From positions 2,232,001 through 2,296,000 of the forward strand of contig NZ_JAPEMT010000002.1 in NCBI RefSeq assembly GCF_026342435.1: 64,000 bases of DNA, read 5' to 3'. The stretch is from Streptomyces sp. NBC_00237 (GTDB lineage: Bacteria > Actinomycetota > Actinomycetes > Streptomycetales > Streptomycetaceae). The notes under the pieces were generated by a model, which worked only from the letters and a program-made list of their open reading frames with translations, ran no database searches and was not told where the DNA came from. Of this stretch, positions 16,702 through 25,860 are shown in pieces. The position numbers and the translations under genes were made by a program. How positions within the stretch are numbered: position 1 is the stretch's first letter; the number at the start of each line of letters is the position of its first letter.

Positions 16702-16880
16702 GCCCCTCTCGCAGGGGGCCGTCCTCCTTCCGCCTCGCCCCCTCTCGCAAGGGGGGCCGCCCCCCTGCGCCTAGCCCCCTCTCGCAGGAGGCCGCCCCCT
16801 TCCGCCCAGCCCCCTCTCGCAGAGGGCCGCCCCCCTTCCGCCCAGCCCCCTTGGGCAGCGGGGCCGCCCCCCGGGGGCGG
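16702..16880. repeat. Five imperfect tandem units of about 35 bp, each able to fold
   Basis: Units begin GCCCCCTCTCGCAG and continue with GGGCCGCCCCC-TTCCGCCCA; five units lie head to tail upstream of the TPM gene. Each contains CCCCT-CTCGC-AGGGG-like hairpin potential. Part of the 680-nt stretch without a gene (16374-17055) between the LacI-type gene and the TPM gene. Confidence 0.75.
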
Positions 16881-17055
16881 GACGGGCGGGCAAGGGGGCG
16901 GCCCCCTCGCTCCCGCCCCACCCCGCTACTGGCCCCGCCCCACCCCGAGGGCCTCCACTGTGTGCGGGGCCCAGCCCCACCCCCCGTACCGCCCGCGCCC
17001 AGCGCCCCGCGCCCAGCGGTCGCGCCGCGCACGACCCCGGCATAGCCTCCCAAAT

Positions 17056-19185
17056 GTGACGCCTCCCGAGAGCCGCGCCCGGATACCCCGTACCGCCCTG
17101 CTGGCCGTCCTCCTCGGCCTCGGCGGATGGTCCGTCGCGGCAGCACCGGACATCACACCCCCGGCCGGACGGGCAGCGGCAGCGGTCCCCGCCGACGATC
17201 CCGTCCGCCTCTCCTCCGACGGTCAGATCACCGACAAGGCCGGTGCCCTCGGTTCCCGGCGCGGCGACGTCGCCCAGGCCCTCAACAAGCTCTACGCCGA
17301 CCACCGCCTCCAGCTCTTCGTCGTCTACGTCCGTGACTTCTCCGGCCGCTCCGCCCAGAGCTGGGCCGACACCACCGCCACCCGCAACGGCCTCGGCCGC
17401 GACGACGTACTACTGGCCGTCGCGACGAAGGACCGGCAGTTCGCGTACTCCGTGGACCAGGACTCCCGGCTCAGCGACGCCCAGCTCGCCGAGGTCTCCG
17501 CCACCGCCGTCAAGCCCGCCCTCCGCGAGAACGACTGGGCCGGTGCCGCCGTCGGCGCCGCGAACGGGTACGCCGCCGTCCTCTCCGGCAGCCCCGTCCC
17601 CACCCCGGTCATCACCCCCGGCGTCCACGACCCCGGTGCCGAGGACGGCGCGGCCGGGGATCTGGTGCTCCCCGTCGTCGCCGTCGGCGGTGCGGGAGCC
17701 CTCGCGGCGTACGCGTACAGCCGCCGGAAGCGGAATCGCGCGGGCACCCCCGGAAGGGCCGCCCCGGAAGCAGCCCCCGCCCTCACGCCCCTCCCCGAGC
17801 TCGACGGCCGCGCCAAGAAGGCCCTCGTCGAGACCGACGACGCGATCCGTACCAGTGACGAGGAACTCGGCTTCGCCACCGCCCAGTTCGGGGAGGCTGC
17901 GGCGCGGCCGTTCGCGGAAGCGCTCGCGTACGCGAAGGGGGAGCTGACGGCCGCGTTCAAGATCCGGCAGCAGCTCGACGACGCGTTCGCGGAGGACGAT
18001 CCGACCAGGCGGAGGATGCTCGACGAGATCCTCGCGCGCTGCGCCGAGGCCAATCGCCGCCTCGACGCCGAGTCCGACTCCTTCGACCAGCTGCGCGAGC
18101 TGGAGCGCAACGCTCCGGCCGCCCTCGACACCGCCGAGGCCGCCTTCCGCAGCCTGACCGGCCGTACGAGCAGTGCCGAAAGCACCCTGCGGGCGATGAA
18201 CGACCGGTACGCGGAGTCCGCCGCCGCCCCCGTCGCCGGGCACGTCGAACAGGCCAAGGACCGGCTCGTCTTCGCCACCGGCAACCTCAACCAGGCCCGC
18301 CAGCTCCTCGTCGCCGGCGACAACAGCCAGGCCGCCGTGTTCCTGCGGGCGGCCGAGGGCGCGGTCGACCAGGCGGGGACACTGGTGGACGCGGTGGAGC
18401 GGCGGGAGCGTGAACTGGCGGAGGCGGACGGGCAGTTGGAGGTGGCACTGACCGAGACCGACACCGATCTCGCCGACGCGCGCGGACTCCTCGGCGGTAC
18501 GACGCCGGGCACCAGCACCGCCGACCTGCGGGGGCGCATCGCGCGGGCCGAGGCCGTCGTACGCGACGTACGGGAGGAGACCCGGGCCGGGAGGTACGAC
18601 CCGATCGACGCCCTGCGGCGGATCGAGGAGGCCGATGCCGCGCTCGACGAGGCCCTCGCCGGGGCGCGGGAGCGCGAGAGCGCCGGGCGGCGGGCCCGGG
18701 ACCTCCTGGGGCAGGCCACGCTCACCGCCCGCGCCGCCATCGGAGCGGCGGCCGACTACATCACCACCCACCGCGGCGCGGTCGGCAGCCGGGCCAGGAC
18801 CCGGCTCGCGGAGGCACAGCGGCACCTGGAGCAGTCGGCGGCGCAGGCCGAGGGCGACGCACCGGCGGCCCTCGCCGAGGCCCAGCGCGCGGACGCCCTC
18901 GCCCGCGAGGCGCAGAACCTGGCCGAGCAGGACGTACGCGGCTTCGGCGGACCGTACGGAGGAGGGGGCGGCGGCATCAGCGGCGGGGAGGGCGGCGGCC
19001 TCAACGGGGCCGTGCTCGGCGGCATCATCCTCGGCGGGATCCTCAACGGAGGGCGCGGCGGGGGAAGTTACGGGGGCGGGTTCGGAGGAGGAGGCGGGGG
19101 CGGCGGATTCGGAGGGGGCGCGGGACCCGGCAGTTTCGGCGGCGGCGACACCCGGGGCCGCCGGGGCGGCGGCGGCCGGTTCTAG
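17056..19185 (+). CDS. TPM-domain membrane protein with coiled coil and Gly-rich tail
   Basis: About 709 aa. A signal-like hydrophobic segment (ALLAVLLGLGGWSVAAAP, about 13-30) precedes an extracellular TPM_phosphatase domain (about 45-175). One membrane helix (DLVLPVVAVGGAGALAAY) follows, then a long helical, probably coiled-coil region (about 250-620) and a Gly-rich C-terminus (GGGFGGGGGGGGF). Start GTG 17056 is chosen because upstream sequence is repeats; no good ribosome site is visible, so it may be leaderless. It lies 58 nt before a PspA gene. TPM proteins such as the plant protein TLP18.3 act in membrane-complex turnover; here an envelope-stress role with PspA is inferred. Confidence 0.85.
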   Translation: MTPPESRARIPRTALLAVLLGLGGWSVAAAPDITPPAGRAAAAVPADDPVRLSSDGQITDKAGALGSRRGDVAQALNKLYADHRLQLFVVYVRDFSGRSAQSWADTTATRNGLGRDDVLLAVATKDRQFAYSVDQDSRLSDAQLAEVSATAVKPALRENDWAGAAVGAANGYAAVLSGSPVPTPVITPGVHDPGAEDGAAGDLVLPVVAVGGAGALAAYAYSRRKRNRAGTPGRAAPEAAPALTPLPELDGRAKKALVETDDAIRTSDEELGFATAQFGEAAARPFAEALAYAKGELTAAFKIRQQLDDAFAEDDPTRRRMLDEILARCAEANRRLDAESDSFDQLRELERNAPAALDTAEAAFRSLTGRTSSAESTLRAMNDRYAESAAAPVAGHVEQAKDRLVFATGNLNQARQLLVAGDNSQAAVFLRAAEGAVDQAGTLVDAVERRERELAEADGQLEVALTETDTDLADARGLLGGTTPGTSTADLRGRIARAEAVVRDVREETRAGRYDPIDALRRIEEADAALDEALAGARERESAGRRARDLLGQATLTARAAIGAAADYITTHRGAVGSRARTRLAEAQRHLEQSAAQAEGDAPAALAEAQRADALAREAQNLAEQDVRGFGGPYGGGGGGISGGEGGGLNGAVLGGIILGGILNGGRGGGSYGGGFGGGGGGGGFGGGAGPGSFGGGDTRGRRGGGGRF

Positions 19186-19243
19186 GGCCGCGCCCCAGAG
19201 ACGTACACGTCCACAGACACCCACCCCATCCAGGGAGCACGCC

Positions 19244-19954
19244 ATGTCCAAGCAGTCCATCATCGGCCGGGTCACCCAGCTCGCCAAGGCGAACATCAAC
19301 GCACTGCTCGACCAGGCCGAGGATCCGCAGAAGATGCTCGACCAGCTCATCCGCGACTACACGGCCAACATCGCCGAGGCGGAGGAGGCGGTCGCCTCCA
19401 CCATCGGCAACCTGCGGCTCCTGGAGCAGGACCACCGCGAGGACGTCGACGCCGCGCACGAGTGGGGCGGGAAGGCTTCGGCGGCCAGCCGCAAGGCCGA
19501 CGAGCTGCGGGCGGGCGGTTCGGCCGCGGAGGCCGACACGTTCGACGGGCTGGCCAAGGTGGCGTTGCAGCGGCAGCTCCAGGCCGAGAAGGAGGCCAGG
19601 ACCGCCGAACCGACGATCGCCTCGCAGACCGAGGTGGTGAACGGACTCAAGGACGGGCTGACGAAGATGAAGGGCAAGTTGGCCGAACTTACCTCGAAGC
19701 GCGACGAGTTGGTGGCGCGGGCGAAGTCGGCGCAGGCCCAGAACTCCATGATGGACGCGGCTCGGAACATCAACGTCCTCGACCCGACGAGCGAGCTGAG
19801 CCGCTTCGAGGACAAGGTGCGGCGCGAGGAGGCGCGGGCGATGGGCAAGCAGGAGCTGGCCGCCTCCTCGCTGGACGCCCAGTTCGAGCAGTTGGACAGC
19901 CTGGGCGACGACGCGGAGATCGAAGCCAGGCTGGCCGCCCTCAAGAACAAGTGA
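19244..19954 (+). CDS. pspA: PspA/IM30 family membrane-stress protein
   Basis: 236 aa, almost entirely predicted helix/coiled coil, with the PspA opening pattern (IIGRVTQLAKANINALLDQAEDP) and conserved DPQKMLDQLIRDY. PspA/Vipp1 proteins are ESCRT-III-like and form assemblies on damaged membrane. Start ATG 19244 has GGGAG. Co-transcribed with the TPM gene upstream by spacing (58 nt). Confidence 0.93.
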   Translation: MSKQSIIGRVTQLAKANINALLDQAEDPQKMLDQLIRDYTANIAEAEEAVASTIGNLRLLEQDHREDVDAAHEWGGKASAASRKADELRAGGSAAEADTFDGLAKVALQRQLQAEKEARTAEPTIASQTEVVNGLKDGLTKMKGKLAELTSKRDELVARAKSAQAQNSMMDAARNINVLDPTSELSRFEDKVRREEARAMGKQELAASSLDAQFEQLDSLGDDAEIEARLAALKNK

Positions 19955-19994
19955 CCAGCGCGACGAGAGACAGGACGAGGGACGGGACGAGCGG

Positions 19995-22900
19995 TCAGTA
20001 CATGCTCAGGAGCTGGTCCACGGTCAGTTCGGCGGGTTCCGCCGACTCGCCGTCCGGCAGGGCCAGTTCGAACCAGACCGTCTTGCCGCGCGGTGTGCGC
20101 CTGGCCCCCCACGCCGCGCTGAGCAGTCCGACCAGCTGGAGGCCGCGCCCACCCTCGTCGGTGTCGCGGGCCCGCCGTCGCCTCGGCTGGACGAGGCCCG
20201 CGTCCCACACCTCGCAGACGAGGGTGCGGTCGAGGAGGAGGCGGAGGCGGACCTCGCCCTCTCCGTAGCGCAGGGCGTTGGTGACCAGCTCACTGACCAG
20301 CAGCTCCGTGGTGTCCACGAGGTCTTCGAGGCCCCAGGAGACCAGCTGGGCGCGGGCCAGTTCGCGGGCCCGGCCCACCGAGCGGGGTTCGCGCGGCAGC
20401 CGCCAGTCGCCGACCGAGGCCGCGGGGAGGCCCTGGATGCGGGCCATCAGAAGGGCGATGTCGTCCTCGCCGTGGCGGGTGTCCAGGGTGCTCAGGACGT
20501 GGTCGCAGACGTCTTCCAGGGAGTGGAAGGGGCCTGCCCGCAGCGCCGACGCCGCGGGGTGATGGCCGGGCGACGGGCGGGCGGGCCCGCTCAGCGCCGT
20601 ACGGAAGTCGCGCAGGCCCTCCTCCAGGGGGTGGTCGCGGGACTCGACCAGGCCGTCGGTGTAGAGGGCGAGGAGGGACCCCTCCGGGAGTTCGACCTCG
20701 ACCTCTTCGAAGGGTTCGCCGCCGACGCCGAGCGGCATGCCGGGCGGTACGTCGAGGAGCAGCGGCTCCTCCCCCGGCTCGACCACCATGGGCGGCAGGT
20801 GGCCCGCGTTGGCGAACGTACATCGGCGGGTGACCGGGTCGTAGACCGCGTACACGCAGGTCGCGAGGTACACCTCGGAGAGGTCGGCCTCGCGGGACTT
20901 GTGGGCGGCCCTGGACGCCTGCTGGGCGCCGCTGGGGGTGCCGAGTCCGCGTGCGATCTCGTCCAACGCACTGAGCACTTCGGCCGGTTCGAGATCCAGT
21001 AGGGCCAAGGTACGTACGGCGGTACGGAGTTCGCCCATGGCGACGGCCGCGCGCAGGCCCCGGCCCATGACGTCGCCGACGACCAACGCGGTTCGGTGAC
21101 CGGGGAGTTCGATGACGTCGAACCAGTCGCCGCCGACCTCGGTGGCCGTGTTGCCCGGCAGATAGCGGCAGGCGATATCGAGCCCGGCGGCCTCGGGGTC
21201 GCCCGGCGGGAGCAGACTGCGCTGGAGGATCAGCGCGCGCTCGTGCTCCCTGCGGTAGAGCCGGGCGTTGTCCATGCAGACGGCTGCCCGGGAGGCGAGT
21301 TCGGCGGCCAGTGCCCGGTCACGCTCCCCGAAGGGCTCGCTGCCCTTCGTACGGGAGAACTGGACGAGCCCGATCACCGTGTCGTGGGCGACCATCGGCA
21401 CGGCGAGCGTGGAGTGCACCAGGTCGCCCTCCCCACCGGGCACGGCGCGGGTGCGGGCGCTGCCCAGCGCCTTCGCGCAGGGCGTGCCGAAGGGGTAGCG
21501 GTGGACGGCTCCGACGGTGATCGCCGCCGGGTCCTCCCCCGGGCCGACGCAGCCGGGCGCGGCGAGCGGCGCGTCCGAGACGGCCGACGCGAAGGCGACG
21601 CGGCGCAGTTCGGCGCTGCCGTCGGTGACCCCCGGCGGGGCCTCGTCGCCGGTCAGCAGCCCCTGGTAGAGGTCGACGGAGGCGACGTCGCAGAAGCCGG
21701 GGACGGCGACGCCGAGCAGTTCGCGGGCCGTGGTCTCCAGGTCAAGGCTGTTGCCTATGCGGGAGCCCGCCTCGTTGAGGAGGGCGAGGTTGCGCCGGGC
21801 GTCGGCGGCCTCGCGGGCGGCCCGGTGGCGGCGGGTGACGTCGGTGGCCAGGCCCGCGACCCCGACCGGGCGGCCGGAACCGCTGTGCACCCGGTAGAGG
21901 TTGACGGACCAGTGGCGGCGCTCGGAGCTGCCGGGTTCGGTGCCGGTGATCTGGATGTCGGTCATGGCCTCGCCGGTGTCCAGGACCCGGCGCAGGGCGG
22001 CGGTGACCCGCTCGGCCTCGGGGGCGGCGAGGTAGTCGTGCACGGTACGGCCCCGGTGCGCGTCGGCGTCGCCGCCGAACACCTCGGCGAACCGCCGGTT
22101 GGTGCGCTGCACCGCGAGGTCGGTGCCGAACAGCAGGAAGCCGAAGGGAGATTGACCGAAAATGGCCTGTGATGCGGCGAGGTCGGTTTCGATCCGCCGC
22201 AGGGCTTTGACGTCGACGACGAGGCAGAGCGCACCGCGTTCGCCCGTCTGCGTCTCGCTGGGCATCACATAGATCTCGGCGATCCCCTCGGCACCGCCGC
22301 CACCGTCCGCACCGAGCGCCGCCTCGGGCATCCGGAACGGGACGAGGCCCGTCCACTCCTTGCCGTCGAGGATCTCGGCCACCTCGCGGTGCCCCCGTGT
22401 GCGGTACTCCTCGGGCACGAAGACCTCGACCGGGTCCCGGCCCACGACCTCGTGCGCCAGGACGCCGAAGAGCTCCTCGGCCCGTCGGCTCCACTGCTCG
22501 ACGCGGCCGTCGGCGGCCAGCGAGAAGGAGGCCACCTTGATGTAGTCGTAGATCGACCCGGGCGGGCTGGACTGCCACAGAGGGCCTCCGGCAGCGGAAC
22601 CTGTTCCCGTACGGGCCTCCCCGGCAGCGGAGCCGGTTCCGGTACGGGCCTCCCCTGCGGCGGAACCTGTTCCCGTACGGGCCTCCCCGGCGGCGGGACC
22701 TGCGGTGGCCGGTCGCGGTGCGGGCCCGTCGCCGGTCCGTCCCGCGCCGAGGCCGTCGCCGCCCCTACGCGTCTCGGCGCCGCCCTCTCCGGCGGAACCC
22801 GGTGCGCCCGGGGTCCGGCCAGGACCTCCGGGATCTCCTGCGCCTTCGGTGCCGCCCGCACCCGCACTTCCGAGGGCGCCGCGAGCACCTCCGTGGAGGC

Positions 22901-23045
22901 CGCCCGCACCTCCGAGAGCGCCGCCGTCACCGATCGCCACAGCGTCCCGTGCCGTTCCAGCAGCGTCGCCGCCCGCGCCCCAAGCGCCGCGAGCACCGCC
23001 CGCTGCCGCGCCGGGCGTCGGCGCCTTCGCTGGTATCTCGTTCAC
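19995..23045 (-). CDS. PAS-PAS-GAF-SpoIIE phosphatase with C-terminal RsbW-like ATPase domain
   Basis: 1016 aa cytoplasmic signalling protein. Residues 1-155 are low-complexity Gly/Ala with a tandem repeat. Two PAS domains follow (about 165-275 and 290-400), then a GAF domain (about 425-590). The SpoIIE/PP2C phosphatase (about 620-850) includes GGDWFDVIELPGHR, VGDVMGRGLRAA and ALYTDGLVESRD. The HATPase_c kinase domain (about 880-995) has ELVTNALRYGEGEV and DEGGRGLQLV. It would dephosphorylate anti-anti-sigma partners and may also phosphorylate or bind them. GTG start at 23045 has GGAGG. The stand-alone RsbW-like gene lies 189 nt upstream in the same direction. Confidence 0.93.
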   Translation of the reverse strand: MNEIPAKAPTPGAAAGGARGAWGAGGDAAGTARDAVAIGDGGALGGAGGLHGGARGALGSAGAGGTEGAGDPGGPGRTPGAPGSAGEGGAETRRGGDGLGAGRTGDGPAPRPATAGPAAGEARTGTGSAAGEARTGTGSAAGEARTGTGSAAGGPLWQSSPPGSIYDYIKVASFSLAADGRVEQWSRRAEELFGVLAHEVVGRDPVEVFVPEEYRTRGHREVAEILDGKEWTGLVPFRMPEAALGADGGGGAEGIAEIYVMPSETQTGERGALCLVVDVKALRRIETDLAASQAIFGQSPFGFLLFGTDLAVQRTNRRFAEVFGGDADAHRGRTVHDYLAAPEAERVTAALRRVLDTGEAMTDIQITGTEPGSSERRHWSVNLYRVHSGSGRPVGVAGLATDVTRRHRAAREAADARRNLALLNEAGSRIGNSLDLETTARELLGVAVPGFCDVASVDLYQGLLTGDEAPPGVTDGSAELRRVAFASAVSDAPLAAPGCVGPGEDPAAITVGAVHRYPFGTPCAKALGSARTRAVPGGEGDLVHSTLAVPMVAHDTVIGLVQFSRTKGSEPFGERDRALAAELASRAAVCMDNARLYRREHERALILQRSLLPPGDPEAAGLDIACRYLPGNTATEVGGDWFDVIELPGHRTALVVGDVMGRGLRAAVAMGELRTAVRTLALLDLEPAEVLSALDEIARGLGTPSGAQQASRAAHKSREADLSEVYLATCVYAVYDPVTRRCTFANAGHLPPMVVEPGEEPLLLDVPPGMPLGVGGEPFEEVEVELPEGSLLALYTDGLVESRDHPLEEGLRDFRTALSGPARPSPGHHPAASALRAGPFHSLEDVCDHVLSTLDTRHGEDDIALLMARIQGLPAASVGDWRLPREPRSVGRARELARAQLVSWGLEDLVDTTELLVSELVTNALRYGEGEVRLRLLLDRTLVCEVWDAGLVQPRRRRARDTDEGGRGLQLVGLLSAAWGARRTPRGKTVWFELALPDGESAEPAELTVDQLLSMY
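22588..22700 (-). repeat. 33-bp tandem repeat inside the SpoIIE gene
   Basis: Three near-identical 33-bp units plus a partial one encode repeats of AAGEARTGTGS in the disordered N-terminal region of the phosphatase. In frame, so copy number can change without disrupting the gene. Confidence 0.85.
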
Positions 23046-23234
23046 ACGCCCGTCCCCTCCAGCTCACCTCACCGGAACCGGCCTTGCCCGCAGTATTCAG
23101 CACTGCGGCCCCAGTCGGCACGGCGTTCACGATCGCGACGTCCTCCCGGGCTTCCCCCGGCCCTTTTCGGCCGTAATGCACCTGTCGGCCGAGGTATTCC
23201 GGATGACGTCGTGATCGAAAGTCCCTTCACACTT

Positions 23235-23672
23235 CTAACCGGGCAGAGCCAGCTCGAACCACACTGTCTTGCCGCTCTTTCCGCGCCGGGTCCCCCAGCG
23301 CTGTGCGGAGCAGGCGACCAGCTGAATTCCGCGCCCTCCCTCGTCGTCGGGTCCGGCCGCCCGCTCCCGGGGTGGATCCGGAAGCGGATCGGAGACCTCC
23401 ACCCGCAGGACGGCGGGGGCGGGCGCGGCGGTTCCGGGGAGGGGTCCGGTGGTGGCGAGCCTCACCAACCGAACGCCGATCGGCCCGGACGCGTACCGCA
23501 GGGAATTGGTCACCAGCTCGCTGACCAGCAGGACGCTGACGTCGACGAGTTCCCCGAGGCCCCAGTCGCGCAGGGCGTCGCGCACCGCGTGCCGCGCGGT
23601 GCGGACCGCGTCGGGCTCGGCAGGGAAGGTCCACTCGGCGCAGGCGCCTTCAATGTCCAGCACGCCGACCAC
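23235..23672 (-). CDS. RsbW-like ATP-binding regulatory protein
   Basis: 145 aa single-domain HATPase_c protein: N-box SELVTNSLRYASGPIGV and the G-box DDEGGRGIQLVACSAQRWG near the C-terminus, ending KTVWFELALPG. This is the anti-sigma/serine-kinase type common in Streptomyces. Its DEGGRG motif and C-terminal end closely match the C-terminal domain of the large SpoIIE protein downstream, suggesting duplication. Start GTG 23672 is uncertain (weak ribosome site). Confidence 0.88.
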   Translation of the reverse strand: MVGVLDIEGACAEWTFPAEPDAVRTARHAVRDALRDWGLGELVDVSVLLVSELVTNSLRYASGPIGVRLVRLATTGPLPGTAAPAPAVLRVEVSDPLPDPPRERAAGPDDEGGRGIQLVACSAQRWGTRRGKSGKTVWFELALPG

Positions 23673-24001
23673 ATCCCAGAACAGCAGCAGCGGACCCCAA
23701 AGAGGCAGTGTCCTTTTTCGGGGGGTTAATCAGCACATACCCGATATCGGACTCCAGCTATCCCGGGAATAGGCGCACTGTGGCACGAACGGCGTACGAG
23801 GTCGCCCGTGCGCTGGGTCCCGTTGCCCCGTTCAGACCCCTGCGGACCGGCGGCGTTAGCCCGTACGAAACGGCCGGTCGCGCGGTGTGACGAATCACCG
23901 GGCACATCCGCCCGCCCGAGTACGTCCGCCTACCCGGACGCTTCCGCCCGCCCGAGTACGTCCGCCTGCCCGGACGCTTCCGGCCGCCCTGGTACGTCCG
24001 C
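23673..24001. promoter_or_regulatory. Gap between mutT and the RsbW-like gene
   Basis: 329 nt without a supported gene. It should contain the promoter of the RsbW-like gene; the stretch 23710-23770 is the least GC-rich part. The mutT-proximal part is the tandem repeat listed separately. Confidence 0.5.
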
Positions 24002-24007
24002 CTACCC
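23909..24007. repeat. 36-bp tandem repeat, 2.75 copies
   Basis: Units at 23909-23944 and 23945-23980 differ at one base; a partial, more diverged unit runs to 24007 into the last codons of mutT. Core shared by all three is TACGTCCGCCT. It begins at the mutT stop and lies in the 3' intergenic region. Confidence 0.9.
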
Positions 24008-24409
24008 TGCCGCGCCCGCCGCACGCAGCATCCGTACCGCCTCCGCGACCGCCGGGCGGTCCTGGTCGAGCCAGTCCACGCTGTCGCTCTCCTCGGGCCC
24101 CAGCCAGCGCAGCTCGTCGTGGTCCTCCAGCGGGCGGGGTTCGCCCGAGAGCAGCCGGGCCGTCCACACCTGGAAGACGTACCCGGGCTTCAGCGGCCAC
24201 TCGCCGGGGACGCGCGCGACGGCCTCGGTCTCCACGCCCAGCTCCTCGCGCAGCTCGCGCACCAGTGCCTGCTCGGGAGTCTCGCCGGGCTCCAGCTTCC
24301 CGCCGGGCAGCTCCCAGCGGCCCGCCAGCTCCGGCGGGGCGCTGCGGCGCGCGGCCAGCAGTCGTCCGTCACGGCACAGGGCTCCGCCCACGACAAGTCT
24401 CTCCGTCAT
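24002..24409 (-). CDS. Nudix hydrolase, MutT-like (oxidised-nucleotide pyrophosphatase)
   Basis: 135 aa. Complete Nudix box G37-x5-E43-x7-REL-x-EE-x-GV at residues 37-59. N-terminal strand VVGGALCRDGRLLAARR and WELPGGK match MutT/8-oxo-dGTP diphosphatases, so it probably cleans the nucleotide pool. ATG start at 24409; no partner gene. Confidence 0.9.
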   Translation of the reverse strand: MTERLVVGGALCRDGRLLAARRSAPPELAGRWELPGGKLEPGETPEQALVRELREELGVETEAVARVPGEWPLKPGYVFQVWTARLLSGEPRPLEDHDELRWLGPEESDSVDWLDQDRPAVAEAVRMLRAAGAAG

Positions 24410-24540
24410 GGTGCGGAGCCTACGGGTGTGCCACCCGTGCCGCGGAACCGCGGTCCGCGGTGTGGATCACGCCGTTCACGTGCCGGGGAACTGATCGGTT
24501 TCACCGGCGCAGGAATCCGCGCTTCTCCCGCCCATCCCCC

Positions 24541-24720
24541 TCACTGCTGCTTCGCGGCAGCCTGTTCGATCAGATAGAGCTGCTTGTGTCCGTGGGCGTC
24601 GAGCTGGTCGGCCTTCCGCTCGGCCTCCGCGCGCGTGGCGTACGCCCCCACGCGATAGCGGTTGCCGTTGTCGTCCTGCCGCACCACCAACCACGCAAGC
24701 CGGTCGCCGCCGTCATTCAT
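24541..24720 (-). CDS. Small SPOR-like protein
   Basis: 59 aa; reads MNDGGDRLAWLVVRQDDNGN, then YRVGAYATRAEAERKADQL, ending IEQAAAKQQ. The YRVG-x-YATRAEAE pattern resembles one SPOR repeat (a fold that in larger proteins binds denuded septal peptidoglycan). No signal peptide, so it is probably cytoplasmic. GGAGG lies 7 nt before the ATG. Single gene between mutT and the GntR regulator. Confidence 0.8.
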   Translation of the reverse strand: MNDGGDRLAWLVVRQDDNGNRYRVGAYATRAEAERKADQLDAHGHKQLYLIEQAAAKQQ

Positions 24721-24860
24721 CGCGCGCCTCCGTCAGGGGTCCCCAGGAAACCTCAGTACGCATATGCCCGACCTTACGCCTGACCTTTACGCACCGGATA
24801 TGAGTTTTCACAAAGAGACACCGATCTGGCCAAGAAACACTGGGGAGTTGACGCCGAAAC

Positions 24861-24888
24861 GGGGGCGCACCCAAAAGGATGCGCCCCC
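24861..24888 (-). terminator. Terminator after the GntR-type gene
   Basis: 9-bp perfect stem (arm GGGGGCGCA) with a 10-nt A-rich loop, 80 nt beyond the GntR stop and in front of the SPOR gene. Confidence 0.7.
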
Positions 24889-24968
24889 GCGAGGACATCA
24901 ACCCGCCCAGCCAGAGCGGGAGTTGGCGATCGGCGGACGCGTACGTGACCGTCCCGCCGAAAGGCGGC

Positions 24969-25721
24969 CTACCTCACCGGCAGGTGGTACGAGACCCGGT
25001 AGCGGTCCGCCGGAACCACCAGGTCGGCGGTCTCCACGGCCCGCCCCGAGGCGTAGTACGTCCGCTCGATGACCAGCACCACATGCCCCGGCACCCCGCC
25101 CAACTCCGCCAGTTCTTCGGCGAGTCCGGGCCGGGCGCTCACCTCCTCGGCCACGTTGTCCACGACGACGTCGATGGCGGCCATCCGCTCGACCACCCCG
25201 CAGCCGCCGAGCGGCCCCTCCTCGGGCAGCATCACCGGGGTGCGCCCGGTGACGGCCAGGGGCTCGTAGGACGTGGAGAGCATCATCGGCTCCCCCGCGT
25301 CCCGGTAGACGTACTTCGTGCGCATCACCCGCTCGCCCGGCTCGATGCCGAGCCGCTCCGCCACCTCCGCCGACGCCTCGGCCTGCTCGCTGCGCGACTC
25401 CCAGGTGCCGCGCACCCCGTCGGCCGCCTGCTCCTGCCGGAACGGCGTGGTCGACCCCGAGCCCCGGTAGGCGGAGCGGGAGACGCTGCGCGGCACCGGG
25501 CGCTCGCGGACGTACGTCCCCGAACCGGACCTGCCCTCGACCAGGCCCTCCGCCATCAGCACCTTGCGCGCCTCCAGGGCGACGGTGTCCGAGACGCCGT
25601 AGACCTCGCGGATGCGGGCCTGGGAAGGGAGCCGGGTGTGCGGCGGCAGCTTCCCGTCGGCGATCTGCTGCCGCAGGTCCCTCGCCACGCGCAGATAAGC
25701 CGGCTGCTCACCGAATGTCAC
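24969..25721 (-). CDS. GntR/HutC-family transcriptional regulator
   Basis: 250 aa. N-terminal winged helix (YLRVARDLRQQIADGKLPPH, then LPSQARIREVYGVSDTVALEARKVL), then a UTRA effector domain (about 85-240) as in HutC/NagR/DasR. GTG start with GGGAG. It stands alone, so the regulon is not indicated by context. Confidence 0.9.
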   Translation of the reverse strand: MTFGEQPAYLRVARDLRQQIADGKLPPHTRLPSQARIREVYGVSDTVALEARKVLMAEGLVEGRSGSGTYVRERPVPRSVSRSAYRGSGSTTPFRQEQAADGVRGTWESRSEQAEASAEVAERLGIEPGERVMRTKYVYRDAGEPMMLSTSYEPLAVTGRTPVMLPEEGPLGGCGVVERMAAIDVVVDNVAEEVSARPGLAEELAELGGVPGHVVLVIERTYYASGRAVETADLVVPADRYRVSYHLPVR

Positions 25722-25860
25722 TGGCCACTCCCATCAGGTTGACAGACAGCAACAGCCTGGCAACCGTGGGTTGTTGAGCACAAGCAAAGGCCAGGGTTTC
25801 ACTCGAAGTGATGATTCGGCTGTACCCAGGCATGTTTCCTTGAGTAAGGGGCGAGGGGAA

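Noticed and set aside
16552..17055. N-terminal extension of the TPM protein
   Set aside because: Sequence is translated tandem repeats (Pro/Ala/Arg rich) that would precede and bury the signal-like segment.
23909..24007. Possible CRISPR array
   Set aside because: The 36-bp units are directly adjacent without spacers and no cas genes are present. The 27-bp and 33-bp repeats are coding.
23758..24024. Minus-strand frame with repeated RRTYSGGRKRPG
   Set aside because: The pattern is a by-product of the 36-bp non-coding tandem repeat. The frame starts inside mutT, has no ribosome site and runs into promoter sequence.
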